DNA of 64,000 bases from DASXKD01 sp963762735 (GTDB taxonomy: Bacteria; Actinomycetota; Actinomycetes; Streptosporangiales; Streptosporangiaceae): the NCBI GenBank assembly GCA_963762735.1, contig CAVXMG010000015.1, positions 164,890 through 228,889 of the forward strand, written 5' to 3'. The position numbers were made by a program, and so were the translations under genes. Below, one piece after another: positions 15,571 to 23,891 of this stretch (its first letter is position 1; every line of letters begins with the position of its first letter). Below the pieces are notes generated by a model. That model saw only the letters and a program-made list of their open reading frames with translations, searched no databases and had not been told where the DNA came from.

Positions 15571-18109
15571 CTATTCGAGTGGCTGGTGGCCCAGGTCACG
15601 GGGCTGGCGGCCGGCGAATATCCAGCCGCCGATGGCCGCGACCAGGGGCATGCCGATCAGGATGATGAGCAGGTTCGTGACCGGGACGGTGGTGAAGATG
15701 GCGCCCACGCCACCGTTGAGGGAGTTGGTGCGGAACCAGCCCGCGGTGGCGACGTAGCCGCCCACGGTGCCGAGCACGGCGCCGGTGAAGCCGAGCGCGC
15801 CGGCGGTCGCGGCGGTGATGTTCCGGCGGGTTCGCCCGCTGGCTCCGGTGGCGGCCAGGGTGCGCAGGTCGCTGGCGGTCTCGCTGCGGATCAGGCCGAC
15901 GCTCATGGCCAGGATGGCCAGCGCCAGGACGATGCCGAACACGGTGGCCCAGTTGACGATCGTCGCCGAGGTGGGGATGCTCGACCGCGTCTCCACGCTC
16001 ATGTTCGCGGCCCCGGCCGCCACTTGGGCATTGTGGATCTGCGCGCTGGTCAGCGGGTTCGGGGTCTGGATCAGCCAGCCCGCGACGGTTTCGGGGCCGG
16101 TCTGCAGGTGCAGCGTGCGGACGGCATGCTCGGTGATCACCGTGTTGGGCGCCGACGTGCCGGATGGCAGTGCGCTGACCTCCTGGATCGGGGGGCTGGC
16201 CAGGCAAGCTGCCCCTCGGGCAGGGGAACGTCGTCGGGTTCTGGCCCGGTCCCGGGCTAGAGGGTCCCGGGCCCTTGGCGGCGCCGTAGTTGAGTTGCAT
16301 GTTGGCGAGGCCGGACAGCCCGGGCCGCATGGTGAGGATGTCGGCCGTGGGACTGTACTGGGAACTCGTGATCCCGAAGGCATGCAGCAACTGCGGGGTG
16401 GCCACATACAGCGGCCCCGACCAGTCGCGGCCGCCGCCGTTGTGGTTGAGGTTGGCGTCCGTGGTCTCGAGTGCAACGACGTCCCGGGAGCCGAGGGCGG
16501 TGGCGATGGCGTGCGCCTTGACCCCCATCGACTGTAGCTGGGCGGGAGTGACGTTGGCGGGCCCGTTCGGGCCGCCGCCCTGGCCGTTGGGCGTGTAGAC
16601 GATGAGCTGGTTCGAGGCCAGGTTCGGCCCGGCGTAGTCGAGCGCGCTCGCGTACCGGGCCGCCGCGGCCACCGAGATGATCACGGCGATCAGGATGCCG
16701 ATGCTGATCGCGGCGAGCGCCGAGCCGGACCGGGCCCGGTAGCGGGACAGGTCCCGCAGGGCCAGGCGCGCCGAGATCGGGGCCCGGTTGCCCAGCCTGG
16801 CCAGCACAGCCAGGCAGAACGGGGCCAGCAGGATCACCGCGATGATGAGCACGACCAGGCCGAGTGCCAGTTTTGGCAGGCCTCCATTGCCATTGGCGCT
16901 GGCGCCCGACAAGCCGAACAGGATGAACGCGATCACCAGCAGGAGCAGTCCGGGGATGGCCGAGCGGCGCACCCGCTTGGGCGGGGCGGGCCGCCCGGAC
17001 AGGGCGGTCACGATGGGGACCTTGGTGATGGCCCTGGCCGGCAGCCACGCCGCGAAGACGGCGGCCACCACGGCCAGCAGCAGCGCCAGGCCGACCACCC
17101 CCCACGGCAGGGCGAACATGCCGATCAGGTGGTGCGCGCTCTGCTCCAGCGCGGGCCGGTAAGCCAGCCAGCCGGCCAGCCCGAGCACCAGGCCGAGGAC
17201 CGCGCCGGCGACGCCGACGACGGCGCCGTTGGCCAGCACCACGAGGCGGACGTGCCGGTCGGTAGCGCCCGTCGAGGCGAGCATGCCGAGGGACCGTAGC
17301 CGGCGCTGCGCCAGCACGGTGAAGCCGCCGACCGCGACCAGGGCGATGAGCAGCATCCCGACGACCAGGCCGGCGACGGAGATCGACTCGGGGTTGACCA
17401 CGTTGGCCTGCGTCTGTGATCCGGCCGCCGTGATGTTATGGGCGACCGCGGCGGGAGGCCTGCCGGACCCGTCGAACAGCACGATGACCTGGGTCGGGTT
17501 ATGGACTTGGCCGGGTGCCACGAGGGCGAATTCGTCCAGCAGGCTCTGCGGGTTCTGCACGATGCCCACGACGGTCCGTGCGGTGCCGCCCTGGTGCCAC
17601 ACGCTGCCGATCCGGAGGCCGAAGTCGGACGCTACCTCACTTGTCACCGCTACCTGGCCTGCCCCCGTTGGGAAGTGCCCGGAGACCAGGGAGAGCATCG
17701 GCTGCCCGTACGGGCCGTGTGGGTTCTGCGCACGTAGCTGGTAGGTGTTGATCGAGCCGGGGATGGCGACTGTCTGGTTCTCGATGACGTCGGTCGGGTG
17801 GAACCGCTGCTGGAGCGCCGCGAGCTGGCTGGCCAGGTGCGGGTCGGGGGCCTGGAACGTGGCCATGTCCTGGGCGGTGCCGAAGCCGGCGTTTTTCGGC
17901 GGCGGGTTGTTCGTGGCCGCCGCCGCGCCGATGATGGTAGCGGCCACGGCGACCGTGATCAGCGCGAGGACCAGCAGTTGCTGCCGCCACTCGCGGCGGA
18001 ACAGGCGCCACGCCCAGCGGGTCACCGCGCGGCGGGCCGGCATGCCCCCGTTCTTGGCGCCGCTCGCGGGAGGCGGGGCGGCCGGGCGCTCGCGGAGTGC
18101 AGTACTCAT
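15571..18109 (-). pseudogene. FtsX/MacB-type ABC permease with one frameshift
   Basis: A large permease of the LolE/FtsX class, two repeats of four spans with big extracytoplasmic domains. The first frame (ATG 18109) has the N-terminal span LLVLALITVAVAATIIGA, a periplasmic domain, FtsX block 1 (LAQRRLRSLGMLASTGAT) and the central hydrophobic region to about residue 630. At about 16205-16220, in a GAGGGGCAGC run, the sense moves to the adjacent frame, which completes FtsX block 2 (RSETASDLRTLAATGASGRT, then LLIILIGMPLVAAIGGWIF) to the stop at 15571. The intact product would be about 845 residues. The ATG overlaps the ATPase stop (ATGA). One base is gained or lost; a sequencing error is as likely as inactivation. 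Confidence 0.82.
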
Positions 18110-18831
18110 TGCGTCTGTCCGGGGGTGCTGAGCAGCGATTCCGGGCCGGCCTGCGGCGCGGTCTGGTCCACCACGTACCCGTCGCGCAAGAACACCACCC
18201 GGTCGGCCCAGGAGGCAAGCTGCGCATCGTGGGTCACCACAACGGCGGCGACGCCGCGCTTGCACGCCTCATGCACCAGGCGCATCACCGCCTCGCCGTT
18301 GACCGAGTCCAGCGCGCCGGACGGCTCGTCGGCGAGCAGCAGGCGGCGCTCGCCCACCACCGCGCGGGCGATGGCCACCCGCTGCCGCTCGCCGCCGGAG
18401 AGCTGGTCGGGGAACCGGTCCGCCCGCTCGGACAGGCCGAGGTCGTCGAGGGCGCGCTTCCCGGCGGCGCGGGCGCGGCGGCCGGAGATCCCGTCGAGTT
18501 CCAGCGGCAGCGCGACGTTCTCCACCGCGGTCAGCCCGGGCAGCAGGTTGAAGTCCTGGAACACGTACCCGATCGAGCGGCGCCGCAGCCGCGCCTTGGC
18601 GCTGCGCGACATCTGCCGCAGCAGGGCGCCGTCGATCAGTACCTCGCCTTCCGTCGGCTCCTCCAGGCTGCCAGCGATCGTGAGCAACGTGGATTTACCG
18701 GAGCCGCTCGGCCCCATCACGGCCACCATCGCGCCCGGTTCCACCGAAAGGTCGATCCCGCGCAGGGCGTTCACCACCGTGTCGCCCTGTCCGTAGACCT
18801 TCGTCACGCCCCGCAGTTCCAACATGCTCAT
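18106..18831 (-). CDS. MacB/LolD-type ABC transporter ATP-binding protein
   Basis: A 241-residue ATPase that partners FtsX-type permeases. Walker A GPSGSGKST near residue 40, Q-loop VFQDFNLLPGLTAVENV, signature LSGGERQRVAIARA, Walker B LLLADEPSGALDS, H-loop VVVTHDAQLASWADRV. Start ATG 18831 has GGAGG seven bases upstream (18839-18843 on the minus strand). It overlaps the permease start by 4 bases and follows the PadR gene by 87 bp, forming a PadR-ABC operon. This class moves lipids or peptides from the membrane, or works as a mechanotransducing efflux system. Confidence 0.92.
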   Translation of the reverse strand: MSMLELRGVTKVYGQGDTVVNALRGIDLSVEPGAMVAVMGPSGSGKSTLLTIAGSLEEPTEGEVLIDGALLRQMSRSAKARLRRRSIGYVFQDFNLLPGLTAVENVALPLELDGISGRRARAAGKRALDDLGLSERADRFPDQLSGGERQRVAIARAVVGERRLLLADEPSGALDSVNGEAVMRLVHEACKRGVAAVVVTHDAQLASWADRVVFLRDGYVVDQTAPQAGPESLLSTPGQTQ

Positions 18832-18918
18832 GTCATGGCCTCCTTGGGGCCCCGTCGTGCTGAAGGCGCGCCAGACAGCGCGTGCCGGTTGTCGGTCGAA
18901 GGTTGCTATGCGTGTTTC

Positions 18919-19521
18919 TCATCTGCGTGCTCCCGTTCGGCGCCGGATGTTCGGCACTGGCGGGGGTGCAGGCTGGGGGGCAGCCGGGACCGCGGTGGCC
19001 GCGTCGGCGGCGGCGCGCTTGAGACGGCCGTCGGCGGAGTCGAGCCATCGGATGACCGAGTCCAGCCGGAACAGTTCCGCGTCCACCACCAGCGCCAGGC
19101 TGAGGTCGTACTCGGCCTCGTCCTCCTTCAGGCGCGTCCACTGCTGCATGAGTTCCACCAGGTAACGGCGGTGTACCTGGATCACCTCGTGCACGTCCAC
19201 GCCGGGGACCCGCAGCGCCACCAGCACCTTCATCACCAGCTCATCCCGGGGCGGCGAGCTCAGGTCCGGCGGCGTGCGCAGCCACCTGGCCAGCTCCTCC
19301 GTACCGCCGGAGGTGATATGGAACCCTTTCTGCGGGCCCGCTTCCATGGCGTCGTCGGACTCCACCAGCCCGTCCCGCTCCAGGCGCTGCAGCGTGGTGT
19401 ACACCTGGCCCACGTTCAGCGGCCAGACCTCACCGGTTCCCGTCTCGAATTCCTCACGGAGCTGAAGGCCGTACTTAGGGCCCTCGCTCAGCAGCGCGAG
19501 CAGCGCGTGCCGGACGCTCAT
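18919..19521 (-). CDS. PadR family transcriptional regulator
   Basis: A 200-residue PadR protein. The winged-helix domain is typical: SVRHALLALLSEGPKYGLQL, GQVYTTLQRLERDGLV, QKGFHITSGGTEELARW. A helical C-terminal dimerisation domain (about residues 95-170) and an Ala/Pro tail follow. Start ATG 19521. It heads the ABC ATPase/permease operon, and the palindrome at 19546-19562 lies 25 bp upstream. Membrane-active or toxic compounds usually release PadR repressors of ABC pumps. Confidence 0.9.
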   Translation of the reverse strand: MSVRHALLALLSEGPKYGLQLREEFETGTGEVWPLNVGQVYTTLQRLERDGLVESDDAMEAGPQKGFHITSGGTEELARWLRTPPDLSSPPRDELVMKVLVALRVPGVDVHEVIQVHRRYLVELMQQWTRLKEDEAEYDLSLALVVDAELFRLDSVIRWLDSADGRLKRAAADAATAVPAAPQPAPPPVPNIRRRTGARR

Positions 19522-19545
19522 GCGGCGCTACAGTTGGTGATCATG

Positions 19546-19562
19546 CTCAGTACTATACTGAG
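19546..19562. promoter_or_regulatory. palindromic operator upstream of the PadR gene
   Basis: CTCAGTA-CTA-TACTGAG, a perfect 7-bp inverted repeat with 3-bp spacer in an AT-rich patch that also offers TATACT/TATATA as -10-like boxes. Probable PadR binding site. Confidence 0.7.
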
Positions 19563-19577
19563 TATATAGATGGGTCC

Positions 19578-19599
19578 GAATCACTCTGGGGAGTGATTC
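19578..19599 (-). terminator. hairpin terminator after the YidC gene
   Basis: GAATCACT (19578-19585) pairs with AGTGATTC (19592-19599) around a 6-base loop, 11 bp beyond the YidC stop at 19610 and before the PadR promoter. Confidence 0.65.
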
Positions 19600-19609
19600 T
19601 GCGGCTGAT

Positions 19610-20502
19610 TCAACCGCGCCGAGTCAGCCTGTGGGCGGACGAGCCGGCTGACCGGACGGTGCCGACATCAGCCTGTGGGCTGAGGCGGGGCTCCTTGGAG
19701 CGGCCAAGCACCGCTCGCTCGGCCAGCGTCCAGGCGGTACTCGTGGCCAGGTACAACCCGGCCGCCAGAGGCACGAACGCTGCGATCGCCACGGTGGCGA
19801 ACGGCAACACCCGGGCCAGGGCAGCCTGTGCCCCGCCGGCGGCTGCGCCGGTTGTGGTCGCGCCGGTTGCGGTCGTCTCGGCCGCGCCTGCCCCGGCGGC
19901 CGGGCGGCGAGTACCCGCCGGGGCGCGGGTGTTCCCTGGTGTCCCGCCAGGGCCGGCGGCCCACTGGCGCGGCGGGCCATCCGGGCCGACAGCCAGCCGA
20001 CGGCCGCCAGCAGCACGAAAAGACCGGCGAACACCGCTCCCTGGGCGCTGAACGGCCCGGCGCCGCCCAGCCAGTAGCTGGCCAGCGGCGCGCCGAACAG
20101 GCGGTGCGTCAGCAATGTGTTCGGCGCACCGCCGACCCGTGAGGACCGGAACAGCAGGGACAGCACGCTGAAGGCGGGCCATTGCACGAGCAGCGGCAGG
20201 CACCCAGCGAACATGCTGGTGCCCTCGGCCCGGTACAGCGCGGTCAGTTCACGCTGCAGCCGGTCCGGCTGCCCGGCGTACCGTTTCCGCAGGCCCTGGA
20301 CGAGGGGAGCCATCCTGGCCTGTGCCGCCATCCCGCGCATGGCCCGGTAGCTCAGCGGCAGCAACAGCAGGCGCACGACCACGGTGAAACCGACGATCGC
20401 GGCCGCGGCCGCCAGGCCTCCGAGCAGCGGCGTGAGAAAGCTGACGAACGGTGAGACGAGGTGATAGGCGGCGTCTACGGGGACGCCGAGGAAACCGGAC
20501 AT
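19610..20502 (-). pseudogene. YidC/Oxa1-type membrane insertase with one frameshift
   Basis: Membrane insertase that helps place proteins in the cytoplasmic membrane. The first frame (ATG 20502, GGAGGG 8 bases upstream) has the family core: a hydrophobic start, VVRLLLLPLSYRAMRGM, MAPLVQGLRKRYAGQPDRLQ, and CLPLLVQWPAFSVLSLLF. After GWLSARMARRA, near 19930-19985, sense moves to the adjacent frame, which supplies the last span (VLPFATVAIAAFVPLAAGLY) and TAWTLAERAVL. The joined protein is about 295 residues, the usual size for the short actinobacterial paralogue. A single indel, possibly an assembly error, breaks it. It lies downstream of the DUF6412-like gene. Confidence 0.82.
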
Positions 20503-20624
20503 GGTGCAACCCTCCAGCGGGCCGGGAATGACTAAGGGACGGCTGGAGACGGCCGCATTTGGCCAGCGGAGACGTCAACGGCGAAGTGGCATTGCGGCCC
20601 GGCGCGGGCCGACGTGCTCCGCGG

Positions 20625-20894
20625 TCAGGAACCAGCGGCCGCCGGGGCCGCCGATGGCGCTCTGGGACGCGGCCTGCCCGCGGCGTCCGGGTCGCGCTGT
20701 GAACCGAACGCGGCGCACCAGGACTTCTCGCGCAACGCGGCGGCACGCCGGATCAGCGGCACCGCCGCGGACAGGCGGCCGAGCCTGGCGCCGCTGGCCA
20801 GGCATGCTGCCAGCGCACCGGCCAGCACGACCCCGGCCAGCAAGGTCACGGCGACGGTGGACAGGCTCGACGGCGCGAGCAGAACGTGTTCCAT
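20625..20894 (-). CDS. small membrane protein, DUF6412-like
   Basis: An 89-residue protein with one span (about residues 12-32, VAVTLLAGVVLAGALAACLA), then a basic region and the conserved-looking motif QRDPDAAGRPRPRAP near the C-terminus. I recall this motif from the small DUF6412 proteins found beside YidC genes in actinomycetes; a profile search would confirm it. Start ATG 20894. The stop is 122 bp before the YidC start on the same strand, so the two may form one transcript and act together in membrane protein insertion. Confidence 0.68.
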   Translation of the reverse strand: MEHVLLAPSSLSTVAVTLLAGVVLAGALAACLASGARLGRLSAAVPLIRRAAALREKSWCAAFGSQRDPDAAGRPRPRAPSAAPAAAGS

Positions 20895-21000
20895 CCCGTG
20901 CCACAGGTCGGCAAGCAGCGCCAGAGACGCTCAGCAAGCCGGTCAGCGCCACCACAACCTCCGCCGGGAACCCCGAGAGGGTGCCTCACTTCTCAGCGTA

Positions 21001-21155
21001 CGCCGCCCGCCCGCCCTCGCCCCCGCGCCCGCCGCCCGCCCCGCCCTGGCCCCCGCGCCCGCCCCGCCCTGGCCCCCGCGCCCGCCCTCGCCCCGCCTTG
21101 GCCCCGCCCCCGCGCCCGCCCCCGCCGCCGTCCGTCGTCGCCCCCCCGGCCCCTC
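21001..21155. repeat. C-rich low-complexity array
   Basis: Units such as CGCGCCCGCCCCGCCCTGGCCCC repeat about three times within 155 bp made almost only of C and G, with C-runs on the plus strand. The opposite strand could form G-quadruplexes. Located downstream of the G1 peptidase gene. Confidence 0.8.
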
Positions 21156-21213
21156 GCCGCAGGGGCATGAAAGTCACAACGAGGCCCTTCTATGGGCACC
21201 AGGCTTACATTCA

Positions 21214-21248
21214 CGGCGGCTCCGGGCCACGCAGGCCCGGAGCCGCCG
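21214..21248 (-). terminator. strong hairpin terminator after the G1 peptidase gene
   Basis: A perfect 15-bp stem (21214-21228 with 21234-21248; GGCGGCTCCGGGCC arm) and a 5-base loop, 17 bp beyond the stop at 21265. Confidence 0.8.
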
Positions 21249-21264
21249 CTGGCCGCGCCGTCGG

Positions 21265-22113
21265 CTAGGTGCTGCGCTCCCAGGTGACGCCGAACCCGTT
21301 GCCGCTGCCGTTGAGCGACCCAGGCTGAGCCTTCACCTGACCGGAGTTATTGATCATGGTGATCTCGTCATCGGTGAACGACGAGATGACCGCTGAGTTC
21401 ACGGTCGCACCGGAGAGCGTCCAGGAGTGGAAATCGGACAGGGGGAGGACGCCACCTGAGCCGCTCGGTGCCTCCGCGATCCACTCGGCGCTCGAGTTCG
21501 CGCAGCTTGAACAGCTCTGCGTCGTGGTGAAGCTGTTGGCCGAGTGGGAGGAGTCGGTGACCTTGAGGGTGTAGCTGCTGCCGCTGCGGACGACCGAGGC
21601 GCTGATGCTGTCGCCTGGCTGCACGCTGGAGCCGACCACTTGGATGCTGTTCGTGGGGTACATCTCCCACCAGCTGAAGTAGAAGGCGGAGCGGTGGTAG
21701 CACTCGGCCAGCGTCCCGTCCTGCTCGACGGAACCGCTGGTGAAGCCGTCGATGCCGACCCAGAAGGCGGCGAGCGACTGCTGTCCCGAGGTGCAAGTCA
21801 CCGACGGCTCGGTCCAGTTACCTGTGGCCGTGCTGAAGGTGGTGCTTGTGTCGGCGTAACCGGACCAGTTGGTGCTCTGCACCTGGGTCAGGCCCTGGAA
21901 CCGGGACGCATGCCCGACTGCGTGGTCGGTGGCATGCTGCCCGACCGACAGATGCCGTATCGCGGCACGGGCGGCCGCGAGGGCGTGTGCGTAGGTGGAT
22001 GCGGAGGAGGAGGTGGCGGCGCTGGCACCTGGAGCAACGGCGATGACCAGGCCGAGCACGGGTGCGCAGGCTGCGATCGTGCAGGTCAGTAAGCGGGGGA
22101 CGCGGCGATGCAT
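21265..22113 (-). CDS. secreted G1 family glutamic endopeptidase
   Basis: A 282-residue secreted acid protease of the eqolisin (G1) family, first known from fungi. Signal peptide at residues 1-32 (LTCTIAACAPVLGLVIAVAPGASA) and a short propeptide to about residue 75. The mature domain shows NWSGYA (82-87), WVGIDG (118-123), WWEMYP (148-153) and SAEWIAEAPSG (208-218). The catalytic pair by alignment with scytalidoglutamic peptidase is Gln131 (VEQDGT) and Glu210 (SAEW). Cys107/Cys138 and Cys201/Cys204 could form disulfides. ATG 22113 has GAGGAG five bases upstream, a good promoter is at 22159-22187, and there is a strong terminator. A monocistronic unit, probably for growth on protein at low pH. 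Confidence 0.9.
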   Translation of the reverse strand: MHRRVPRLLTCTIAACAPVLGLVIAVAPGASAATSSSASTYAHALAAARAAIRHLSVGQHATDHAVGHASRFQGLTQVQSTNWSGYADTSTTFSTATGNWTEPSVTCTSGQQSLAAFWVGIDGFTSGSVEQDGTLAECYHRSAFYFSWWEMYPTNSIQVVGSSVQPGDSISASVVRSGSSYTLKVTDSSHSANSFTTTQSCSSCANSSAEWIAEAPSGSGGVLPLSDFHSWTLSGATVNSAVISSFTDDEITMINNSGQVKAQPGSLNGSGNGFGVTWERST

Positions 22114-22158
22114 AAGGTCTCCTCTCGGATTCGGCCCTCAGTGGCCGACTGCACACTG

Positions 22159-22206
22159 AATGTAACTTCTGTCCGCAATGTCATCAAGAGCCAACCCGAC
22201 AGAAGT
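22159..22206 (-). promoter_or_regulatory. promoter and overlapping inverted repeat for the G1 peptidase gene
   Basis: Minus strand: TTGATG (22182-22187), exactly 17 bp, TACATT (22159-22164). An inverted repeat ACTTCTGTC (22165-22173) / GACAGAAGT (22198-22206) straddles the -35 box and fills the spacer, so it could be a repressor site. Confidence 0.6.
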
Positions 22207-22320
22207 GTCCGGTTGGGCGGGGCGCGAGTGTCCGGTTGGGCGGGGCGCGCGAGTGGTGGGCGGGGGCGCGAGTGCGGCTGGGCGGGGGCGCGAGTGCCGG
22301 GTTGGGCGGGGGCGCGGCCG
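22204..22320. repeat. G-rich tandem array
   Basis: About five imperfect copies of GCGCGAGTGTCCGGTTGGGCGGGG within 117 bp, ending exactly at the stop codon of the glutamate-cysteine-ligase-like gene. Many GGG runs on the plus strand give G-quadruplex potential. Confidence 0.8.
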
Positions 22321-23799
22321 TCAGGCGCCGCTGGGCCAGGTGTGCACGGGCTCGTTGGTGTGCATGTGCTCGATGTAGCGCTGGGTCATCTGCCGCAGCG
22401 CCTCGGCACGGTCCGCACCGCCCTCGCTGATCGCCGCGACCGTGGCCGCTTGCCAGGCCGCCCCGTTCTGGCCGTTGATGCAGCGCTGCTCGATGATGCC
22501 AAGCAGCCGGTCGGCCAGGGCCTGGTCCATGCCCCAGCGGCCGAGCCCCTCGTGCGCGAGCGGCAGCAGGCGGCGGAGTACCAGTTCGACGGCTGGCACC
22601 TCGCCGGAGCCGGGCCAGTACAGGTTCGCGTCCAGGCCGTTGCGTGCCGCCTCGTAGAGGTTCTCGGCGGCGGTCGCGAACGACATCTGGGTCCACACCG
22701 GCCGCTGGGCCTCGGCGAGCACCCGCACCAGGCCGTAGTAGAACGCCGCGTTCGCCATGATGTCCGCGACCGACGGGCCGGCCGGCAGGACCCGGTTCTC
22801 CACCCGCAGGTGCGGCCTGCCGTCCACCACCGCGTAGACGGGCCGGTTCCACCGGTAGATCGTCCCGTTGTGCAGGCTCATCTCGGCCAACTGCGGGGCG
22901 GCGCCCCGGTCAAGCTCCGCGAGCGGATCCTCGTCCTCGCAGATCGGCAGCAGGGCGGGGAAGTAGCGGATGTTCTCCTCGAACAGGTCGAACACCGAGG
23001 TGATCCAGCGGTCGCCGAACCACACCCGCGGCCGCACGCCCTGCTGCTGGAGTTCCACCGGCCGGGTGTCGGTGGCCTGCTCGAACAGCGTGATCCTTGT
23101 CTCCTGCCATAGCCGCCTGCCGAAGAGGAACGGTGAATTGGCGGCCAGCGCGACCTGGACGCCCGCGATTGCCTGAGCGGCGTTCCAGTAGTTCGCGAAG
23201 CTTTCCGGGGAGACCTGGACGTGCAACTGCACGCTGGTGCAGGCGGCTTCTGGCGTGATGCTGTCGGCGTGGGTGACCAGCCGCTCCGGGCCGTCGATCT
23301 CGATGCGCATGTCCTCCCCGCGCGCCGCGAAGATCTGCTCGTTGATCACCCGGTACCGCGCGTTGGCGGACAGGACCCCCTCGTGCAGGTCGTTTTCCCG
23401 CAGCGTCGGCAGGATGCCGATCATGACGAGGCGGTTGCCGACGCTGCGCGCCTTGGCGTCCGCGTCGTTGAGGCTGCTGCGGACCTCCTGCTCCAGGCCC
23501 GCCACGGCATCGCCTTCGAGCCGCCGCGGCGGCACGTTGATCTCGATGTTGAACTGGCCGAGTTCGGTCGCCCAGAGCGGGTCGGCGATGGCGTCAAGCA
23601 CGTCGGCGTTCTGCATGGACGGAGCCCCGTGGTCGTCCACCAGGTTCAGTTCGATCTCCAGGCCCACCTGGGCCGGGTCGGCCTCGAACAGGTGCTCGCG
23701 CAGCATCCGGGCGAACACCTCCAGCGAGCGCTGGAGCTTGTCCCGGTACTGCCGCCGGTCCTCGCCACTGATCTTGATCGGCTGAATGTCCCGGCCCAT
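22321..23799 (-). CDS. glutamate-cysteine ligase-like (GCS2 type) protein
   Basis: A 492-residue ATP-grasp-like carboxylate-amine ligase related to the GCS2 enzymes. VGLEIELNLVDDHG near residue 45 supplies the metal/glutamate-binding acidic cluster; GQFNIEINVPPRRLEG, ACTSVQLHVQVSPESFANYWN, FLFGRRLWQETRI and RPHLRVENRVLPAGPSVAD follow. In actinomycetes this longer type has no proven product; ergothioneine-pathway EgtA is a shorter relative. Start ATG 23799, with GGAGG four bases before. No egt or mycothiol genes are nearby, so the pathway stays open. Confidence 0.82.
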   Translation of the reverse strand: MGRDIQPIKISGEDRRQYRDKLQRSLEVFARMLREHLFEADPAQVGLEIELNLVDDHGAPSMQNADVLDAIADPLWATELGQFNIEINVPPRRLEGDAVAGLEQEVRSSLNDADAKARSVGNRLVMIGILPTLRENDLHEGVLSANARYRVINEQIFAARGEDMRIEIDGPERLVTHADSITPEAACTSVQLHVQVSPESFANYWNAAQAIAGVQVALAANSPFLFGRRLWQETRITLFEQATDTRPVELQQQGVRPRVWFGDRWITSVFDLFEENIRYFPALLPICEDEDPLAELDRGAAPQLAEMSLHNGTIYRWNRPVYAVVDGRPHLRVENRVLPAGPSVADIMANAAFYYGLVRVLAEAQRPVWTQMSFATAAENLYEAARNGLDANLYWPGSGEVPAVELVLRRLLPLAHEGLGRWGMDQALADRLLGIIEQRCINGQNGAAWQAATVAAISEGGADRAEALRQMTQRYIEHMHTNEPVHTWPSGA

Positions 23800-23891
23800 G
23801 AGGCCTCCGCTCAAGTCAAAGGAGACGATTACGGCGCCAAGCCGCACAATTTGACTTTACGCTGGCCCAGGGCTCGCCTTAGTCCCTTCCG

